DNA of 64,000 bases. Origin: Litorimonas cladophorae. GTDB taxonomy: Bacteria > Pseudomonadota > Alphaproteobacteria > Caulobacterales > Maricaulaceae. Within the stretch, counting starts at the first letter, position 1. Each line of letters starts with the position of its first letter. The stretch spans positions 930,001 through 994,000 of the forward strand of contig NZ_BMYV01000001.1 in the NCBI RefSeq assembly GCF_014652455.1, in the 5' to 3' direction. A program made the translations under genes and the position numbers. Below the pieces are notes generated by a model, which saw only the letters and a list, made by a program, of their open reading frames with translations, was not told the origin of the DNA and made no database searches. This document shows positions 1-8,859 of this stretch, one piece after another.

Positions 1-2
1 AT

Positions 3-860
3 GACACAGTCCAAGTTCAGCGCGTGGTTCAGCCCGCACGGACAGAAACTGTTGTTATCCCGGCGCAGTTCGGAACGATCGAACGTCGTACACAAACAAG
101 CCCGGAAAAAGCCGAATGGCGCCAGGTTCTTTGTGAAGCCAACGCAAGCCCAACTGTCATTCGCGCCATCCAGCGCGCTCTACAGACAGAAGGCTTCTAC
201 TCTGGCGCACTTGACGGACAGCTAGGTCGCGCGACCTACGCCGCAGTCGAGCGCTTCCAAGAGGCTCGTGGACTGTCCACGGGTGGCCTGACGCTCCGTA
301 CGGTCGACGCTTTGGGTGTTAACTGGCGCTCAATGGTCTCTGGCAACCAGCTTAGCTCGGGTGGCTTCACTTCAGGTGGCGTCGCAACGGGTACAACTGG
401 TGGCTTCACTACAGGCACCACAGTCACAACAACGACTGGCGGTGCAAGCGGTGGCGCAGCAGGGTACACAATCGGCTCCGATAACTCGGTCCGCAACGCA
501 AGCGGCGTCATGATTGGCACACTTCGTGCGAATGGCGACGTTGTGAACAGTGCAGGTCAAGTCATCCTTCGCGGTCTATCCGCAACGGGCGGCGCGGTGA
601 CAACGGGCTCTATGTCCGGTGGCTCTATGACAACTGGCGGCTTGAACACACGTTCAAACGTTGGACGCTCCGGCGGCACGGTCCTTAACAATGGTACAGC
701 CACGACAACAACGTCGGGCGCCATGTCTGCGGGTGACTTCACAGTCCGCGCTGACGGTACGGTTGTGAACACATCCGGTGCTGTTATCGGTCGCGTCAAT
801 GCGAACGGCGAAATCATCGCCAATGGCCAAGTCATTGGTCGGGTTCGCCCACGTAACTAG
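3..860 (+). CDS. Peptidoglycan-binding domain protein, 5' partial
   Basis: The frame is open to the window edge, so the true start probably lies upstream; a GTG at 24 is the first candidate inside. The N-terminal part resembles the region before a PG_binding_1 domain, and residues about 45-105 form that domain (helices with GFYSGALDG and AAVERFQ), which binds cell-wall peptidoglycan. The rest is Gly/Thr/Ser-rich and low in complexity. It holds two copies of a roughly 35-residue module with the pattern V-N-x-S-G-x-x-I-G-x-x-x-A-N-G, ending in G-Q-V-I, the second copy closing the protein. It is probably exported, but the signal peptide is outside the window. Two hairpins follow the stop. The domain call is firm; the role is not known. 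Confidence 0.8.
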   Translation, partial: DTVQVQRVVQPARTETVVIPAQFGTIERRTQTSPEKAEWRQVLCEANASPTVIRAIQRALQTEGFYSGALDGQLGRATYAAVERFQEARGLSTGGLTLRTVDALGVNWRSMVSGNQLSSGGFTSGGVATGTTGGFTTGTTVTTTTGGASGGAAGYTIGSDNSVRNASGVMIGTLRANGDVVNSAGQVILRGLSATGGAVTTGSMSGGSMTTGGLNTRSNVGRSGGTVLNNGTATTTTSGAMSAGDFTVRADGTVVNTSGAVIGRVNANGEIIANGQVIGRVRPRN

Positions 861-867
861 GCTTTCT

Positions 868-887
868 TCTAACGCTTCGGCGTTAGA
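868..887 (+). other. UUCG-capped hairpin
   Basis: A perfect 8-bp stem (TCTAACGC/GCGTTAGA) closed by a TTCG tetraloop starts 7 nt after the stop of the PG-binding gene. No T-run follows, so it is more likely a stabilising 3' end structure or an accessory to the terminator at 902 than a terminator itself. Confidence 0.6.
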
Positions 888-901
888 TTAAGACTTTCAG
901 A

Positions 902-934
902 CCTCGCTGGCGTTCACCGTCAGCGGGGTTTTTT
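902..934 (+). terminator. Intrinsic terminator after PG-binding gene
   Basis: Stem CCTCGCTG (902-909) pairs with CAGCGGGG (921-928) with one G-U pair and is followed directly by six T residues. It separates the PG-binding gene from rplU. Confidence 0.8.
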
Positions 935-1147
935 GGTGCCAGTATCTTGCTTTTGATCCTGTCGTAGACCTATCGATTTGGTTTTGGATGCCCTCCCTGT
1001 CTTCTGACAAGTTTGGCCCAAGCGGATTGACAGGCCGACACGAGGGCTTATAAGGGCGTCGAATTGGCCGCCGTGGGATTCGCCCAGCGCGGCTTTTATG
1101 TATTTTGATGGTAGGGTTCGTCCCACCAAGACTTATAGGACAAGACC

Positions 1148-1459
1148 ATGTTCGCAGTCATCCAGACCGGTGGTAAGCAGTACAAAGTCGCTAAAGACGA
1201 CATCATCATCGTCGAGAAACTCGACGGCGAAACGGGCGGAAACGTCACTTTCGGTGATGTTCTCATGCACGGCGCAGAGGGCGACGTAAAAGTCGGTGCT
1301 CCGCTCGTCAAAGGCGCAAGCGTAACAGGCGAAGTCCTGGAACAACGCAAAGGCGATAAAGTTATCGTTTTCAAGAAGAAGCGTCGTCAAAACTATCGTC
1401 GTAAGCAAGGCCACCGTCAGTTTGAGACAGTGGTCCGCATCACAGGCATTAAGGGCTAA
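1148..1459 (+). CDS. rplU: 50S ribosomal protein L21
   Basis: This is a 103-residue protein with the usual L21 start ([14 protein letters not shown]) and a [16 protein letters not shown] basic stretch near the C-terminus, which contacts 23S rRNA in the 50S subunit. Length matches the family. AGGA at 1137-1140 is a suitable Shine-Dalgarno for the ATG. It is followed 55 bp later by rpmA, the standard rplU-rpmA pairing in bacteria. A terminator at 902-934 isolates it from the gene upstream, so its promoter must lie between 935 and about 1130. Confidence 0.98.
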   Translation: MFAVIQTGGKQYKVAKDDIIIVEKLDGETGGNVTFGDVLMHGAEGDVKVGAPLVKGASVTGEVLEQRKGDKVIVFKKKRRQNYRRKQGHRQFETVVRITGIKG

Positions 1460-1514
1460 GGCTCAAACCTTCAATTTTGGGGTCTCGCCCCTCTACTAAT
1501 TTCAGGAGTGCGTC

Positions 1515-1781
1515 ATGGCACATAAAAAAGCTGGTGGTTCATCCAATAACGGTCGCGATAGTGCTGGCCGTCGCCTCGGCGTAAAAAAAGCGGGTGGCCA
1601 AGCTGTCATTCCAGGTAACATCATTATTCGCCAACGCGGTACGAAGTACTATCCTGGTGCCAATGTTGGCATGGGTAAAGATCACACACTCTTCGCATTG
1701 ACCGAAGGTCGCGTATCTTTCCAACGCAAACGCAACGAGCGCATGTATGTTTCTGTCGACCTCCCAGAGGCCGCTGAATAG
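1515..1781 (+). CDS. rpmA: 50S ribosomal protein L27
   Basis: An 88-residue protein with the typical L27 N-terminus ([16 protein letters not shown]). The N-terminal tail reaches the peptidyl-transferase centre in known ribosomes. There is no sign of the cleaved N-terminal extension found in Firmicutes. A good Shine-Dalgarno (AGGAG, about 8 nt before the ATG) is present. It is co-oriented with rplU and followed by a strong intrinsic terminator at 1836-1867. Confidence 0.98.
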   Translation: MAHKKAGGSSNNGRDSAGRRLGVKKAGGQAVIPGNIIIRQRGTKYYPGANVGMGKDHTLFALTEGRVSFQRKRNERMYVSVDLPEAAE

Positions 1782-1835
1782 AGACCTGAGCTTTTTCGGG
1801 TCAACCGCCACAAGGCGACCCGTATCGAAATAGCA

Positions 1836-1867
1836 GGGAGATCGGGTCCGCCCGGTCTCCCTTTTTT
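1836..1867 (+). terminator. Intrinsic terminator of rplU-rpmA
   Basis: An 11-bp stem (1836-1846 with 1851-1861, one G-U pair) with a TCCG loop is followed by six T residues. It ends the ribosomal protein operon; the acetyltransferase Shine-Dalgarno begins about 30 nt further on. Confidence 0.9.
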
Positions 1868-1910
1868 ATTGCCTCGAAACGGGGCCCTGCTGACGATCAA
1901 GGAGATTGTC

Positions 1911-2444
1911 ATGCGTGATCAAATCGAAACTGAACGGCTCGTCCTACGCCAATTAGAGGACCGTGATGCTGTGCCATTCTCAAAATATGGCTCGGATTTT
2001 GATATTGCGCGTATGACAGGCAGCTTCCCGCACCCCTTTCCCCTGCTCTCTGCCGAATTCAAAGTGCTTCATCTTCGCGCGCTGAAGCGGCGCGGTTTAG
2101 CGCACCCCTATGCCATCACCCTCCCCGAGGACGACACCTTCATCGGCGTGGCGGATCTGTTCAAGCGGGATAAGGACAGTTTGTGGGAGATCGGATATTG
2201 GGTAGCTCGCCCCTTCTGGGGAATGGGCTATGTCACGGAAGCTTGCAAAGCCCTTCTGTCTGAAGCTGACGCAAGTTTGGGGAAACAAGACCGCGTTGCT
2301 GGCGTTTTCAAAGATAACCCTGGCAGCATTCACGTTTTGAAAAAACTAGGATTCGAAGTCCATGGCGGTCCAGACACGCATTTTTCAATGGCCCGTTTAT
2401 GCAAAGCCGACGGAATAAATTTCGTTTTGAGAGCCGATTCGTGA
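1911..2444 (+). CDS. GNAT family N-acetyltransferase (RimJ/RimL type)
   Basis: The 177-residue frame from ATG 1911 is preferred over an upstream in-frame start because AAGGAG lies at 1899-1904. The protein begins with the RimJ-like pattern ETERLVLRQL and carries the acetyl-CoA binding region around GYWVARPFWGMGYVTEA (motif A). The C-terminal NPGSIHVLKKLGFE stretch is also typical. Such enzymes acetylate ribosomal protein N-termini or small molecules; the substrate here cannot be told. A GNAT gene between rpmA and obgE is common in alphaproteobacteria. Confidence 0.88.
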   Translation: MRDQIETERLVLRQLEDRDAVPFSKYGSDFDIARMTGSFPHPFPLLSAEFKVLHLRALKRRGLAHPYAITLPEDDTFIGVADLFKRDKDSLWEIGYWVARPFWGMGYVTEACKALLSEADASLGKQDRVAGVFKDNPGSIHVLKKLGFEVHGGPDTHFSMARLCKADGINFVLRADS

Positions 2445-2518
2445 TCTGTTGCGCGACACTCTCAAATCTGACGCAGGCGGCGCTAGCCAAGGCGCACCAC
2501 GCGGCGTAAGGACAGCTC

Positions 2519-3601
2519 ATGAAATTTCTAGACCAAGCGAAAATCTATGTGAGCTCAGGCGCGGGCGGTGGCGGAAGCGTCTCCTTCCGTCGGGAGAAGA
2601 ACATTGCATTTGGTGGCCCCAATGGCGGTGATGGCGGACGTGGCGGTAATATCTACCTTGAGGCTACGCGCAGTCTCAACACATTGATCGACTATCGCTA
2701 CCAACAGCATTTCAAAGCTAAAACAGGCATGCACGGCATGGGATTGGATCGTCACGGCGCCGCTGGCGACGATATCACCTTAAAGGTGCCTGTTGGGACA
2801 CAAGTTATTGACGCCGAAACTGATGAAGTGCTCGCCGACATGACGGAAGATGGCGAACGCGTTCTTGTCGCCCAAGGCGGAAATGGCGGTTGGGGCAATG
2901 CACGTTTCAAAAGTGCCACAAACCAAGCGCCGCGCAAGGCAAACCCTGGCGAAGACGGCGAGGAACGTTGGCTTTGGCTCCGCCTAAAACTCATTGCTGA
3001 TGCAGGTTTAATCGGGTTGCCAAACGCCGGAAAATCTACATTCCTTTCAACCGTCACCGCGGCGAAACCAAAAACTGCAGATTATCCGTTTACCACGCTT
3101 CACCCCCATCTTGGGGTGGTGAGTATGAGTATTGCTGATCGTTTCATCATTGCCGACCTACCGGGTCTGATTGAAGGCGCGGCCGAAGGAGCTGGGCTAG
3201 GTCATCGTTTCTTGGGTCATGCCGAACGTTGTGCGGCCATCCTACATCTCGTGCCGGGCACCTCTGAAGACCCTGTCTCCGAATATCTGACAATCCGTAA
3301 GGAGCTTGAGGATTACCACGAGAGCTTTGAGGATAAGCCCGAAATCGTTGCTATTTCAAAATGTGACGCCCTGACCCCTGAGCGTATTGAAGAGCTTCAA
3401 GACGCGCTAGAATCGGTTTGTGGTCAAAGACCCTTCCCGATCAGTTCCGTGGCGCAGCAAGGCTTAAAACCTGTACTGTCTGCCCTCTATCAACACGTAG
3501 AGCGTCGTCGTGCGGGTGAAGAAGCCGAGCGAGAAGAAAAAAGGCGTCAGGAAAAAATTGCGGTCGGTGCAATTGAAGACGTCAAAGGTTGGTCGCCCTA
3601 A
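2519..3601 (+). CDS. obgE: GTPase Obg
   Basis: A 360-residue protein with the glycine-rich Obg fold at about residues 1-160 ([21 protein letters not shown]) and then a G domain. G1 is GLPNAGKS near residue 165, G3 is DLPG near 213, and G4 is SKCD near 279. A charged tail of about 30 residues closes it. Obg is an essential GTPase in 50S assembly, the stringent response and cell-cycle control; in Caulobacter CgtA is ribosome-bound. AAGGA at 2508-2512 serves the ATG. It leads directly into proB, 3 nt after its stop. Confidence 0.97.
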   Translation: MKFLDQAKIYVSSGAGGGGSVSFRREKNIAFGGPNGGDGGRGGNIYLEATRSLNTLIDYRYQQHFKAKTGMHGMGLDRHGAAGDDITLKVPVGTQVIDAETDEVLADMTEDGERVLVAQGGNGGWGNARFKSATNQAPRKANPGEDGEERWLWLRLKLIADAGLIGLPNAGKSTFLSTVTAAKPKTADYPFTTLHPHLGVVSMSIADRFIIADLPGLIEGAAEGAGLGHRFLGHAERCAAILHLVPGTSEDPVSEYLTIRKELEDYHESFEDKPEIVAISKCDALTPERIEELQDALESVCGQRPFPISSVAQQGLKPVLSALYQHVERRRAGEEAEREEKRRQEKIAVGAIEDVKGWSP

Positions 3602-3604
3602 ACT

Positions 3605-4708
3605 ATGTTTGATGACGCCAAAACAATCGTCATCAAAATCGGCTCGGCGATCCTCGTCGACGGCCAAACCCATGCATTGCGTGCTGGTTGGCTCGACGCC
3701 TTGGCGCATGATTTAGCTGGTTTCACGGATAAGCGCATTGTCTTGGTCAGTTCTGGCGCCATTGCGCTCGGCCGCGAAAGATTAGGCTTATCGAATCCGT
3801 CCCTTTCGCTTGCGCAGAAACAAGCCTGCGCTGCGGCCGGACAATCTAGCTTGACGCGTGCCTATGAAGACGCGCTCGAAAAGAGAGGCATTGTCACGGC
3901 GCAAGCGCTGCTGACCCTCAATGATACTGAAAACAGACGCCGGTGGTTGAACGCCCGGTCTACATTGGAAACGCTTCTTGGATTGGGCGCGATACCTATT
4001 ATCAACGAGAATGATACAGTCGCCACGGACGAAATTCGCTATGGTGATAACGACCGTCTGGCCGCAAGGACGGCTCAAATGATCGGCGCGGATCTTCTGA
4101 TCCTCTTATCCGATATTGACGGCCTCTACACTGCCGACCCGCGAACAAACTCATCGGCTCAACACATTCCAGTCGTCCCAAGGGTGACTGACGATATCCT
4201 CGCCATGGGCGGGGGATCTAACCTCGGAGCGGGCGTTGGCACGGGCGGCATGGCGACCAAACTGGCAGCCGCCCAAATCGCGACCAATGCGGGTTGTGAC
4301 ATGATTATATGCGACGGCCGAGAGTCAGGGGCAATTGCGGCGCTTTGCAATGGTGCAAAACACACGCGCTTTGAAGCGACAAGCAATCCACGCAAAGCGC
4401 GCGCCCAATGGATTGGGGGCGCCTTGAAACCGCGTGGCGTTCTAACTATTGATTCTGGCGCGTTGAAAGCTCTGAAAGGCGGTAGCAGTCTTCTCCCGGC
4501 TGGTGTCATCTCCATAAGCGGTAAGTTTGGCAAAGGCGATGCGGTCTCTATTAAAGTCAACGGAGCAGAAATTGCGCGCGGTCTCGTCTCTTATGACGGT
4601 CATGAAGCCGACCAAATCAAAGGTCTCCAATCTGGCGCAATTGCAGATGTGCTTGGTTATGATAATGGCGCAGCACTGATCCACCGCGATAATCTGGTAA
4701 TGCTATGA
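3605..4708 (+). CDS. proB: Glutamate 5-kinase
   Basis: A 367-residue enzyme made of an amino-acid kinase domain (about 1-260) and a C-terminal PUA domain (about 278-360). Visible landmarks are VLVSSGAIALGRERLG, INENDTVATDEI and LLSDIDGLYTADP. It phosphorylates glutamate with ATP, the first step of proline synthesis, and is normally feedback-inhibited by proline at the kinase domain. It starts 3 nt after obgE and overlaps proA by 4 nt (ATGA), so translation is probably coupled. Confidence 0.97.
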   Translation: MFDDAKTIVIKIGSAILVDGQTHALRAGWLDALAHDLAGFTDKRIVLVSSGAIALGRERLGLSNPSLSLAQKQACAAAGQSSLTRAYEDALEKRGIVTAQALLTLNDTENRRRWLNARSTLETLLGLGAIPIINENDTVATDEIRYGDNDRLAARTAQMIGADLLILLSDIDGLYTADPRTNSSAQHIPVVPRVTDDILAMGGGSNLGAGVGTGGMATKLAAAQIATNAGCDMIICDGRESGAIAALCNGAKHTRFEATSNPRKARAQWIGGALKPRGVLTIDSGALKALKGGSSLLPAGVISISGKFGKGDAVSIKVNGAEIARGLVSYDGHEADQIKGLQSGAIADVLGYDNGAALIHRDNLVML

Positions 4709-5964
4709 CGACCCTTGAAACTGATATGAATGCGCTCGGACATGCAGCCAAAGCCGCATCGGCCACCTTACGCTTGGCCAGCGGTGAAAAACGCAACGCA
4801 GCTCTGCGCGCTATGGCGAAGCAAATCAGACAAAGCGAAGCTACCATACTCGAGGCAAATGCGACCGACATGACCGCTGCTGCCGACAAAGGCCTCTCAG
4901 CCGCAATGTTAGATCGCCTAAAATTGGACTCCGCACGGGTTGCGGGTATCGCCGACGGACTTGATGCCATTGCTGCTCTACCCGATCCAGTTGGAGCGGT
5001 CGAACGCGAATGGACACAACCGAATGGCCTAAATTTTTCACAAGTGCGCGTCCCCATCGGCGTGATCGGGATGATCTATGAAAGCCGTCCAAACGTGACG
5101 GCTGATGCCGGTGGACTTTGCGTGAAATCAGGGAACGCTTGTGTGTTGCGCGGCGGCTCCGAGAGCCTACGATCCAATCAAGCTATTCATGCAGCTCTGC
5201 AAGCAGGGCTCAAAGAGGCAGGTCTCCCAGACGCTTCAATCTCCCTTGTCAAAACGACAGACCGCGCCGCGGTCGGCGACATGTTACGCGGATTGGACGG
5301 CACTATTGATATTATCATTCCGCGGGGCGGGAAAGGCCTTGTCGCCCGTGTGCAGGAGGATGCTCGCGTGCCTGTTTTGGCGCATTTGGAAGGTTTAAAT
5401 CACAGCTATGTTCACGCTGACGCTGACTTAAGCAAAGCGGTCCAAGTTATTGAAAATGCGAAACTTCGGCGAACAGGTGTTTGCGGCTCAACGGAAACAA
5501 TTTTAATTGACGACGCTATCGCAGAAAAATTTCTGCCAGCACTTGAAGCCCAAATTGGCTCTCGCTGTGAATTGCGTGGGGATGGGCGAGCGCGTCTCGT
5601 GTTAACCAAAATTTCGGCCGCAACCGAAACCGATTTCGCCACCGAACATCTCGCGCCGATCTTGAATGTTGCCATCGTCGACGGCATGCAAAGCGCTCTC
5701 GCGCATATTGAAAAATATGGTAGCGGACATACCGATGCGATCCTGACGGAGAACGAGAATGCGGCGAAAATTTTCCTCGACAGCGTCGACAGCGCGATCG
5801 TCTTGCACAATGCCTCTACGCAATATGCAGATGGCGGCGAATTTGGTTTCGGGGCGGAGATCGGAATTGCGACAGGCCGCCTACACGCGCGCGGACCAGT
5901 CGGGGCTCAACATCTGACGACCTATAAATACCAAGTGCGCGGCACTGGACATATCCGACCTTGA
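4705..5964 (+). CDS. proA: Gamma-glutamyl phosphate reductase
   Basis: A 419-residue NADPH-dependent reductase of the aldehyde dehydrogenase fold. It makes glutamate semialdehyde from the ProB product. The nucleophile is the Cys in RRTGVCGSTE, near residue 260; VPIGVIGMIYESRPNVT and the C-terminal HARGPVGAQHLTTYKY are family signatures. The length is normal. It overlaps proB and nadD by 4 nt on each side, which suits a single cotranscribed unit. Confidence 0.98.
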   Translation: MTTLETDMNALGHAAKAASATLRLASGEKRNAALRAMAKQIRQSEATILEANATDMTAAADKGLSAAMLDRLKLDSARVAGIADGLDAIAALPDPVGAVEREWTQPNGLNFSQVRVPIGVIGMIYESRPNVTADAGGLCVKSGNACVLRGGSESLRSNQAIHAALQAGLKEAGLPDASISLVKTTDRAAVGDMLRGLDGTIDIIIPRGGKGLVARVQEDARVPVLAHLEGLNHSYVHADADLSKAVQVIENAKLRRTGVCGSTETILIDDAIAEKFLPALEAQIGSRCELRGDGRARLVLTKISAATETDFATEHLAPILNVAIVDGMQSALAHIEKYGSGHTDAILTENENAAKIFLDSVDSAIVLHNASTQYADGGEFGFGAEIGIATGRLHARGPVGAQHLTTYKYQVRGTGHIRP

Positions 5965-6539
5965 AGACAGCCAACCGCAGATCAATCGGATTATTTGGCG
6001 GGTCATTCAATCCGGCCCATGGCGGTCACCTTCACGTCGCTAGAGCTGGCTTGCGCCAGCTCCAATTGGACGAAATATGGTGGTTGGTCAGCCCGCAAAA
6101 CCCCCTCAAACCATCGCAGCCCTCATGGGAATCACGCGCGCAAACTATTCGTAACCTTCCCCTCCCACCGAAAATGCGCGTCTCTGACATAGAGCTGCGT
6201 TATCAAACGCAATACACAGCCGATTTACTGATCCGCCTAACCCAGCGACATCAGAATATGGATTTTGTGTTTATGATGGGGGCGGATAATCTTCTTCAGT
6301 TACCCAAATGGAAAAACTGGCAGAAGATCGTCGAAACGGTTCCGATCGCGGTGATCGCAAGGCCAGGCTCCCCAATTAGGGCGCGTTTGGGCCAAGCCGC
6401 CCGCCAGTACAGCGACCATCGCATAGGTGAAAGTCATGCGCATACGCTGAAAACTCGCCCCGCACCGGCTTGGTCATATCTCACCCTGCCCCTTGATCCG
6501 CAAAGTTCATCTGCCATTCGCGCAAAACGGTCTGGTTAG
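5961..6539 (+). CDS. nadD: Nicotinate-nucleotide adenylyltransferase
   Basis: A 192-residue protein starting at TTG 5961, which overlaps the proA stop by 4 nt; no better start exists in frame before the conserved GLFGGSFNPAHGGHL nucleotidyltransferase motif near residue 10. MGADNLLQLPKW and the C-terminal SSSAIRA (the ISSTxIR-type motif) confirm the family. It converts nicotinate mononucleotide to deamido-NAD in NAD synthesis. The protein ends very soon after the SSSAIR motif. The TTG start may limit its expression relative to proA. Confidence 0.93.
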   Translation: MKTANRRSIGLFGGSFNPAHGGHLHVARAGLRQLQLDEIWWLVSPQNPLKPSQPSWESRAQTIRNLPLPPKMRVSDIELRYQTQYTADLLIRLTQRHQNMDFVFMMGADNLLQLPKWKNWQKIVETVPIAVIARPGSPIRARLGQAARQYSDHRIGESHAHTLKTRPAPAWSYLTLPLDPQSSSAIRAKRSG

Positions 6540-6591
6540 AGCGGTAGCAGAACGCTTTTGAGTGTGATAAGGCGTTTATATTACAGCCCAT

Positions 6592-7041
6592 ATGGAGAGA
6601 CTTCTGTCCGCCGCACCTTACGAATCCCCCGCTTCTGTTTCCGTTGAGAACGGCCCAGAAGCCAAAGCGTTATCAGACTTTATCCAAGACGTGCTTGAGG
6701 AAAACTCAGCGCAGGACGTCATTGAAATTGATATTCGCGGAAAATCCTCAATCGCAGATTACCTGATTGTCGCCTCTGGGCGATCGAACCGTCACGTCAG
6801 TGCGCTAGCCGACTATGTCCAACGCGCGTTGAAAGAACGCGGCATGAAAGAACTTGTTATCGAGGGGCAGACAGCGTCTGACTGGGTTCTTATCGATGCG
6901 GGTGACGTGATCCTGCATGTTTTCCGCCCAGAAGTTCGTGTTTTTTACAACCTTGAGAAAATATGGTCCGTTCCGTTGCCAGAAGGTTTGCAGAATATTC
7001 CCGAGCAAGCGCCTGACGACACACCCATGACGGAACGCTAG
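6592..7041 (+). CDS. rsfS: Ribosomal silencing factor RsfS
   Basis: A 149-residue protein whose core, from about residue 30 (FIQDVLEENSAQDVIEIDI) to HVFRPEVRVFYNLEKIW, is the RsfS/Iojap domain. It binds L14 on the 50S subunit and blocks subunit joining when nutrients are short. It carries about 30 extra N-terminal residues and a short acidic tail; the first ATG has no clear Shine-Dalgarno, so the real start could be slightly downstream. It sits between nadD and rlmH, the usual arrangement. Confidence 0.95.
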   Translation: MERLLSAAPYESPASVSVENGPEAKALSDFIQDVLEENSAQDVIEIDIRGKSSIADYLIVASGRSNRHVSALADYVQRALKERGMKELVIEGQTASDWVLIDAGDVILHVFRPEVRVFYNLEKIWSVPLPEGLQNIPEQAPDDTPMTER

Positions 7042-7050
7042 ACAACTACC

Positions 7051-7533
7051 ATGAAAATCATACTCCGGGCGGGCAATGTTTTACGCAACGGCCCGGAAAA
7101 AATCCTGATTGACGACTATATTGCCCGCGCCAAAGGTCTTGCCCGCGGCACAGGTTTTCTATCTGTGGAAGAACAAGGTATTGAGCTAAAAGGTCAAAAT
7201 GATCGATCCGCCGAGACCGCCAAATTGCTCTCAGGTATCGGGACCTCTGACGAACTGATCTTACTTGATGAACGGGGAAAAAGCCCCAGCTCTCGCGAGA
7301 TCGCAAAGCATTTTGCCAGACTGCGGGATGATAGCGTCGGTGCCTGCTATATCCTAATCGGTGGTGCAGATGGATTTGAACCTTCCATGGTGAAAGAAAT
7401 GCGACCGGGTCGCATTACGAAATGGAGTTTCGGCGCCCAAACTTGGCCACACAAAATGGTGCGTGTCATGGCGGCTGAACAAATCTATCGTTCCCTCAGC
7501 ATTCTGGCGGGTACACCCTATCATCGTGATTAA
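7051..7533 (+). CDS. rlmH: 23S rRNA (pseudouridine1915-N3)-methyltransferase
   Basis: A 160-residue SPOUT-fold methyltransferase that acts on pseudouridine 1915 in helix 69 of 23S rRNA on assembled 70S ribosomes. The SAM-binding knot is visible as YILIGGADGFEPSM, and the C-terminal MAAEQIYRSLSILAGTPYHR is the family signature. The length is normal. It begins 9 nt after rsfS; both act on the large subunit. Confidence 0.96.
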   Translation: MKIILRAGNVLRNGPEKILIDDYIARAKGLARGTGFLSVEEQGIELKGQNDRSAETAKLLSGIGTSDELILLDERGKSPSSREIAKHFARLRDDSVGACYILIGGADGFEPSMVKEMRPGRITKWSFGAQTWPHKMVRVMAAEQIYRSLSILAGTPYHRD

Positions 7534-7586
7534 TGGTGGTCGGAAAAACGTTGCCCTTCTAACGACGCCGCACTGAAATTATGATT

Positions 7587-7592
7587 TATAAT
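7587..7592 (+). promoter_or_regulatory. Possible -10 box before the EnvC-like gene
   Basis: A perfect TATAAT lies 38 nt before the preferred ATG at 7631. I see no convincing -35. A CtrA-like TTAA-N7-TAAA with one mismatch begins at 7592. This would allow separate transcription of the envelope genes from the upstream proline/ribosome genes. Confidence 0.35.
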
Positions 7593-7630
7593 TAACGGGC
7601 GGTAAATCCGTTGTGTTTCATATCCTTTCT

Positions 7631-8779
7631 ATGCGTGCTGTCCTCACTTTTATCTTCTGTTGTATCGCTTTCCCCGCGCTCGCTCAGAGCCCCCAAGACG
7701 TGGAAGCGCTGACAAAAAAAGAACAAGTCGCTCGGGAAAAATCCGAGGCGTTGGAGTCAGAACGTAAATCTGTCCGCAACGATGTTTCAAATTTGAAGAA
7801 AAAACTCGCGAAAACTGCGCGCGAAGCCCAAAATGTTGAGTCTGAGCTCAGCCGTTTAGAACGAGAAGCGGAAAGTCTCACGCGACGGGAAGAAGGTTTG
7901 AAAACCCAAATTTCGGAAGACAGATCACGATATGTCGAACTCTTGGCTGCCCTTCAGCGCCTTGAATCCAGTCCTCCACCCACGCTCGCATTGTCACCGG
8001 AAAATGCGAAACGCGCAGCCGACGCAGGCCTGTTAATGGCAACGCTGTCGGATAGCCTAAAGCAACGCGCAGAAGCATTGTCCCTTAATTTGACAGCCTT
8101 AGATGTCACTAAATCTCAAATTATTTTGAAGCGTGAGGAACTCAGCCAAACGCGACAAAAGTTAGATCGTGAGACCTCTCAAATCACGGCGGGGCTAGGG
8201 GAAAAGTCGAAATTGGAAGCGAAACTTTCTGACGAACGCAAAGCCGCTGCTGCAGAAGCCGACAGACTAGCCGCTGAGTCCAAGAGTTTATTGGAGTTGA
8301 TCGCCAAGCTTGAGTCGGAAGCGGCCAAAGTCGTCCCCCGGCAAAAACCCGGGCGAAAAGCCAGTCCCGCAGTCGTTCTTCCCAAAGGCACAAAGCGTTT
8401 CGCGGAGGCCAAGGGCGGCATGCTTACACCTGTCGCGGGGCAGTTGCGCAAAAAGTTCGGGCGCGGCGAAAAAGGGCTGACCTACACGGGACGTCCCAGC
8501 GGCAAAGTCATTGCACCTTACGCTGGACGTGTTGAGTTTTCAGGCCCGTTCAAAAATTACGACCAAGTGGTTATCTTAAACGTTGGCGATGGGTACTTTG
8601 TCTTGCTTACGGGGCTTAACGAACTTTACATCGGCGCGGGAGACACAGTCCAACGCGGTGAACCCGTTGGGGCTTTACCCAACCGCACGGGTGTAGAACT
8701 TTACATAGAGCTGCGGCGTGACGGCTCGCCTGTTGACCCAGGGCCTTGGATGGCCAGTGCCGATGTTAAATCGGGGTAA
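7631..8779 (+). CDS. EnvC-like murein hydrolase activator (degenerate M23/LytM)
   Basis: The ATG at 7631 gives a 382-residue protein with a clean signal peptide (AFPALAQS cleavage region); a GTG at 7613 would add six residues. Residues about 25-240 are coiled coil, and about 285-380 form a LytM/M23 domain. Where active M23 enzymes have Zn ligands, here I read TGLNEL and ELYIELRR in place of the HxxxD-type and HxH motifs. It is therefore probably not a hydrolase but, like E. coli EnvC, a periplasmic activator of N-acetylmuramoyl-L-alanine amidases at the division site. The next gene is an S41 protease, the usual alphaproteobacterial order. Confidence 0.88.
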   Translation: MRAVLTFIFCCIAFPALAQSPQDVEALTKKEQVAREKSEALESERKSVRNDVSNLKKKLAKTAREAQNVESELSRLEREAESLTRREEGLKTQISEDRSRYVELLAALQRLESSPPPTLALSPENAKRAADAGLLMATLSDSLKQRAEALSLNLTALDVTKSQIILKREELSQTRQKLDRETSQITAGLGEKSKLEAKLSDERKAAAAEADRLAAESKSLLELIAKLESEAAKVVPRQKPGRKASPAVVLPKGTKRFAEAKGGMLTPVAGQLRKKFGRGEKGLTYTGRPSGKVIAPYAGRVEFSGPFKNYDQVVILNVGDGYFVLLTGLNELYIGAGDTVQRGEPVGALPNRTGVELYIELRRDGSPVDPGPWMASADVKSG

Positions 8780-8859
8780 CACGGCAATTATTCGCAGCAA
8801 TTTGACTGGCAAAGCCTGAATGGGCTGTCTAAGTGTTAGACCTACATTGGAGACGCCAC

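Noticed and set aside
1-225. 74-codon frame from ATG 1
   Set aside because: It overlaps the PG-binding gene in another frame and has no recognisable product.
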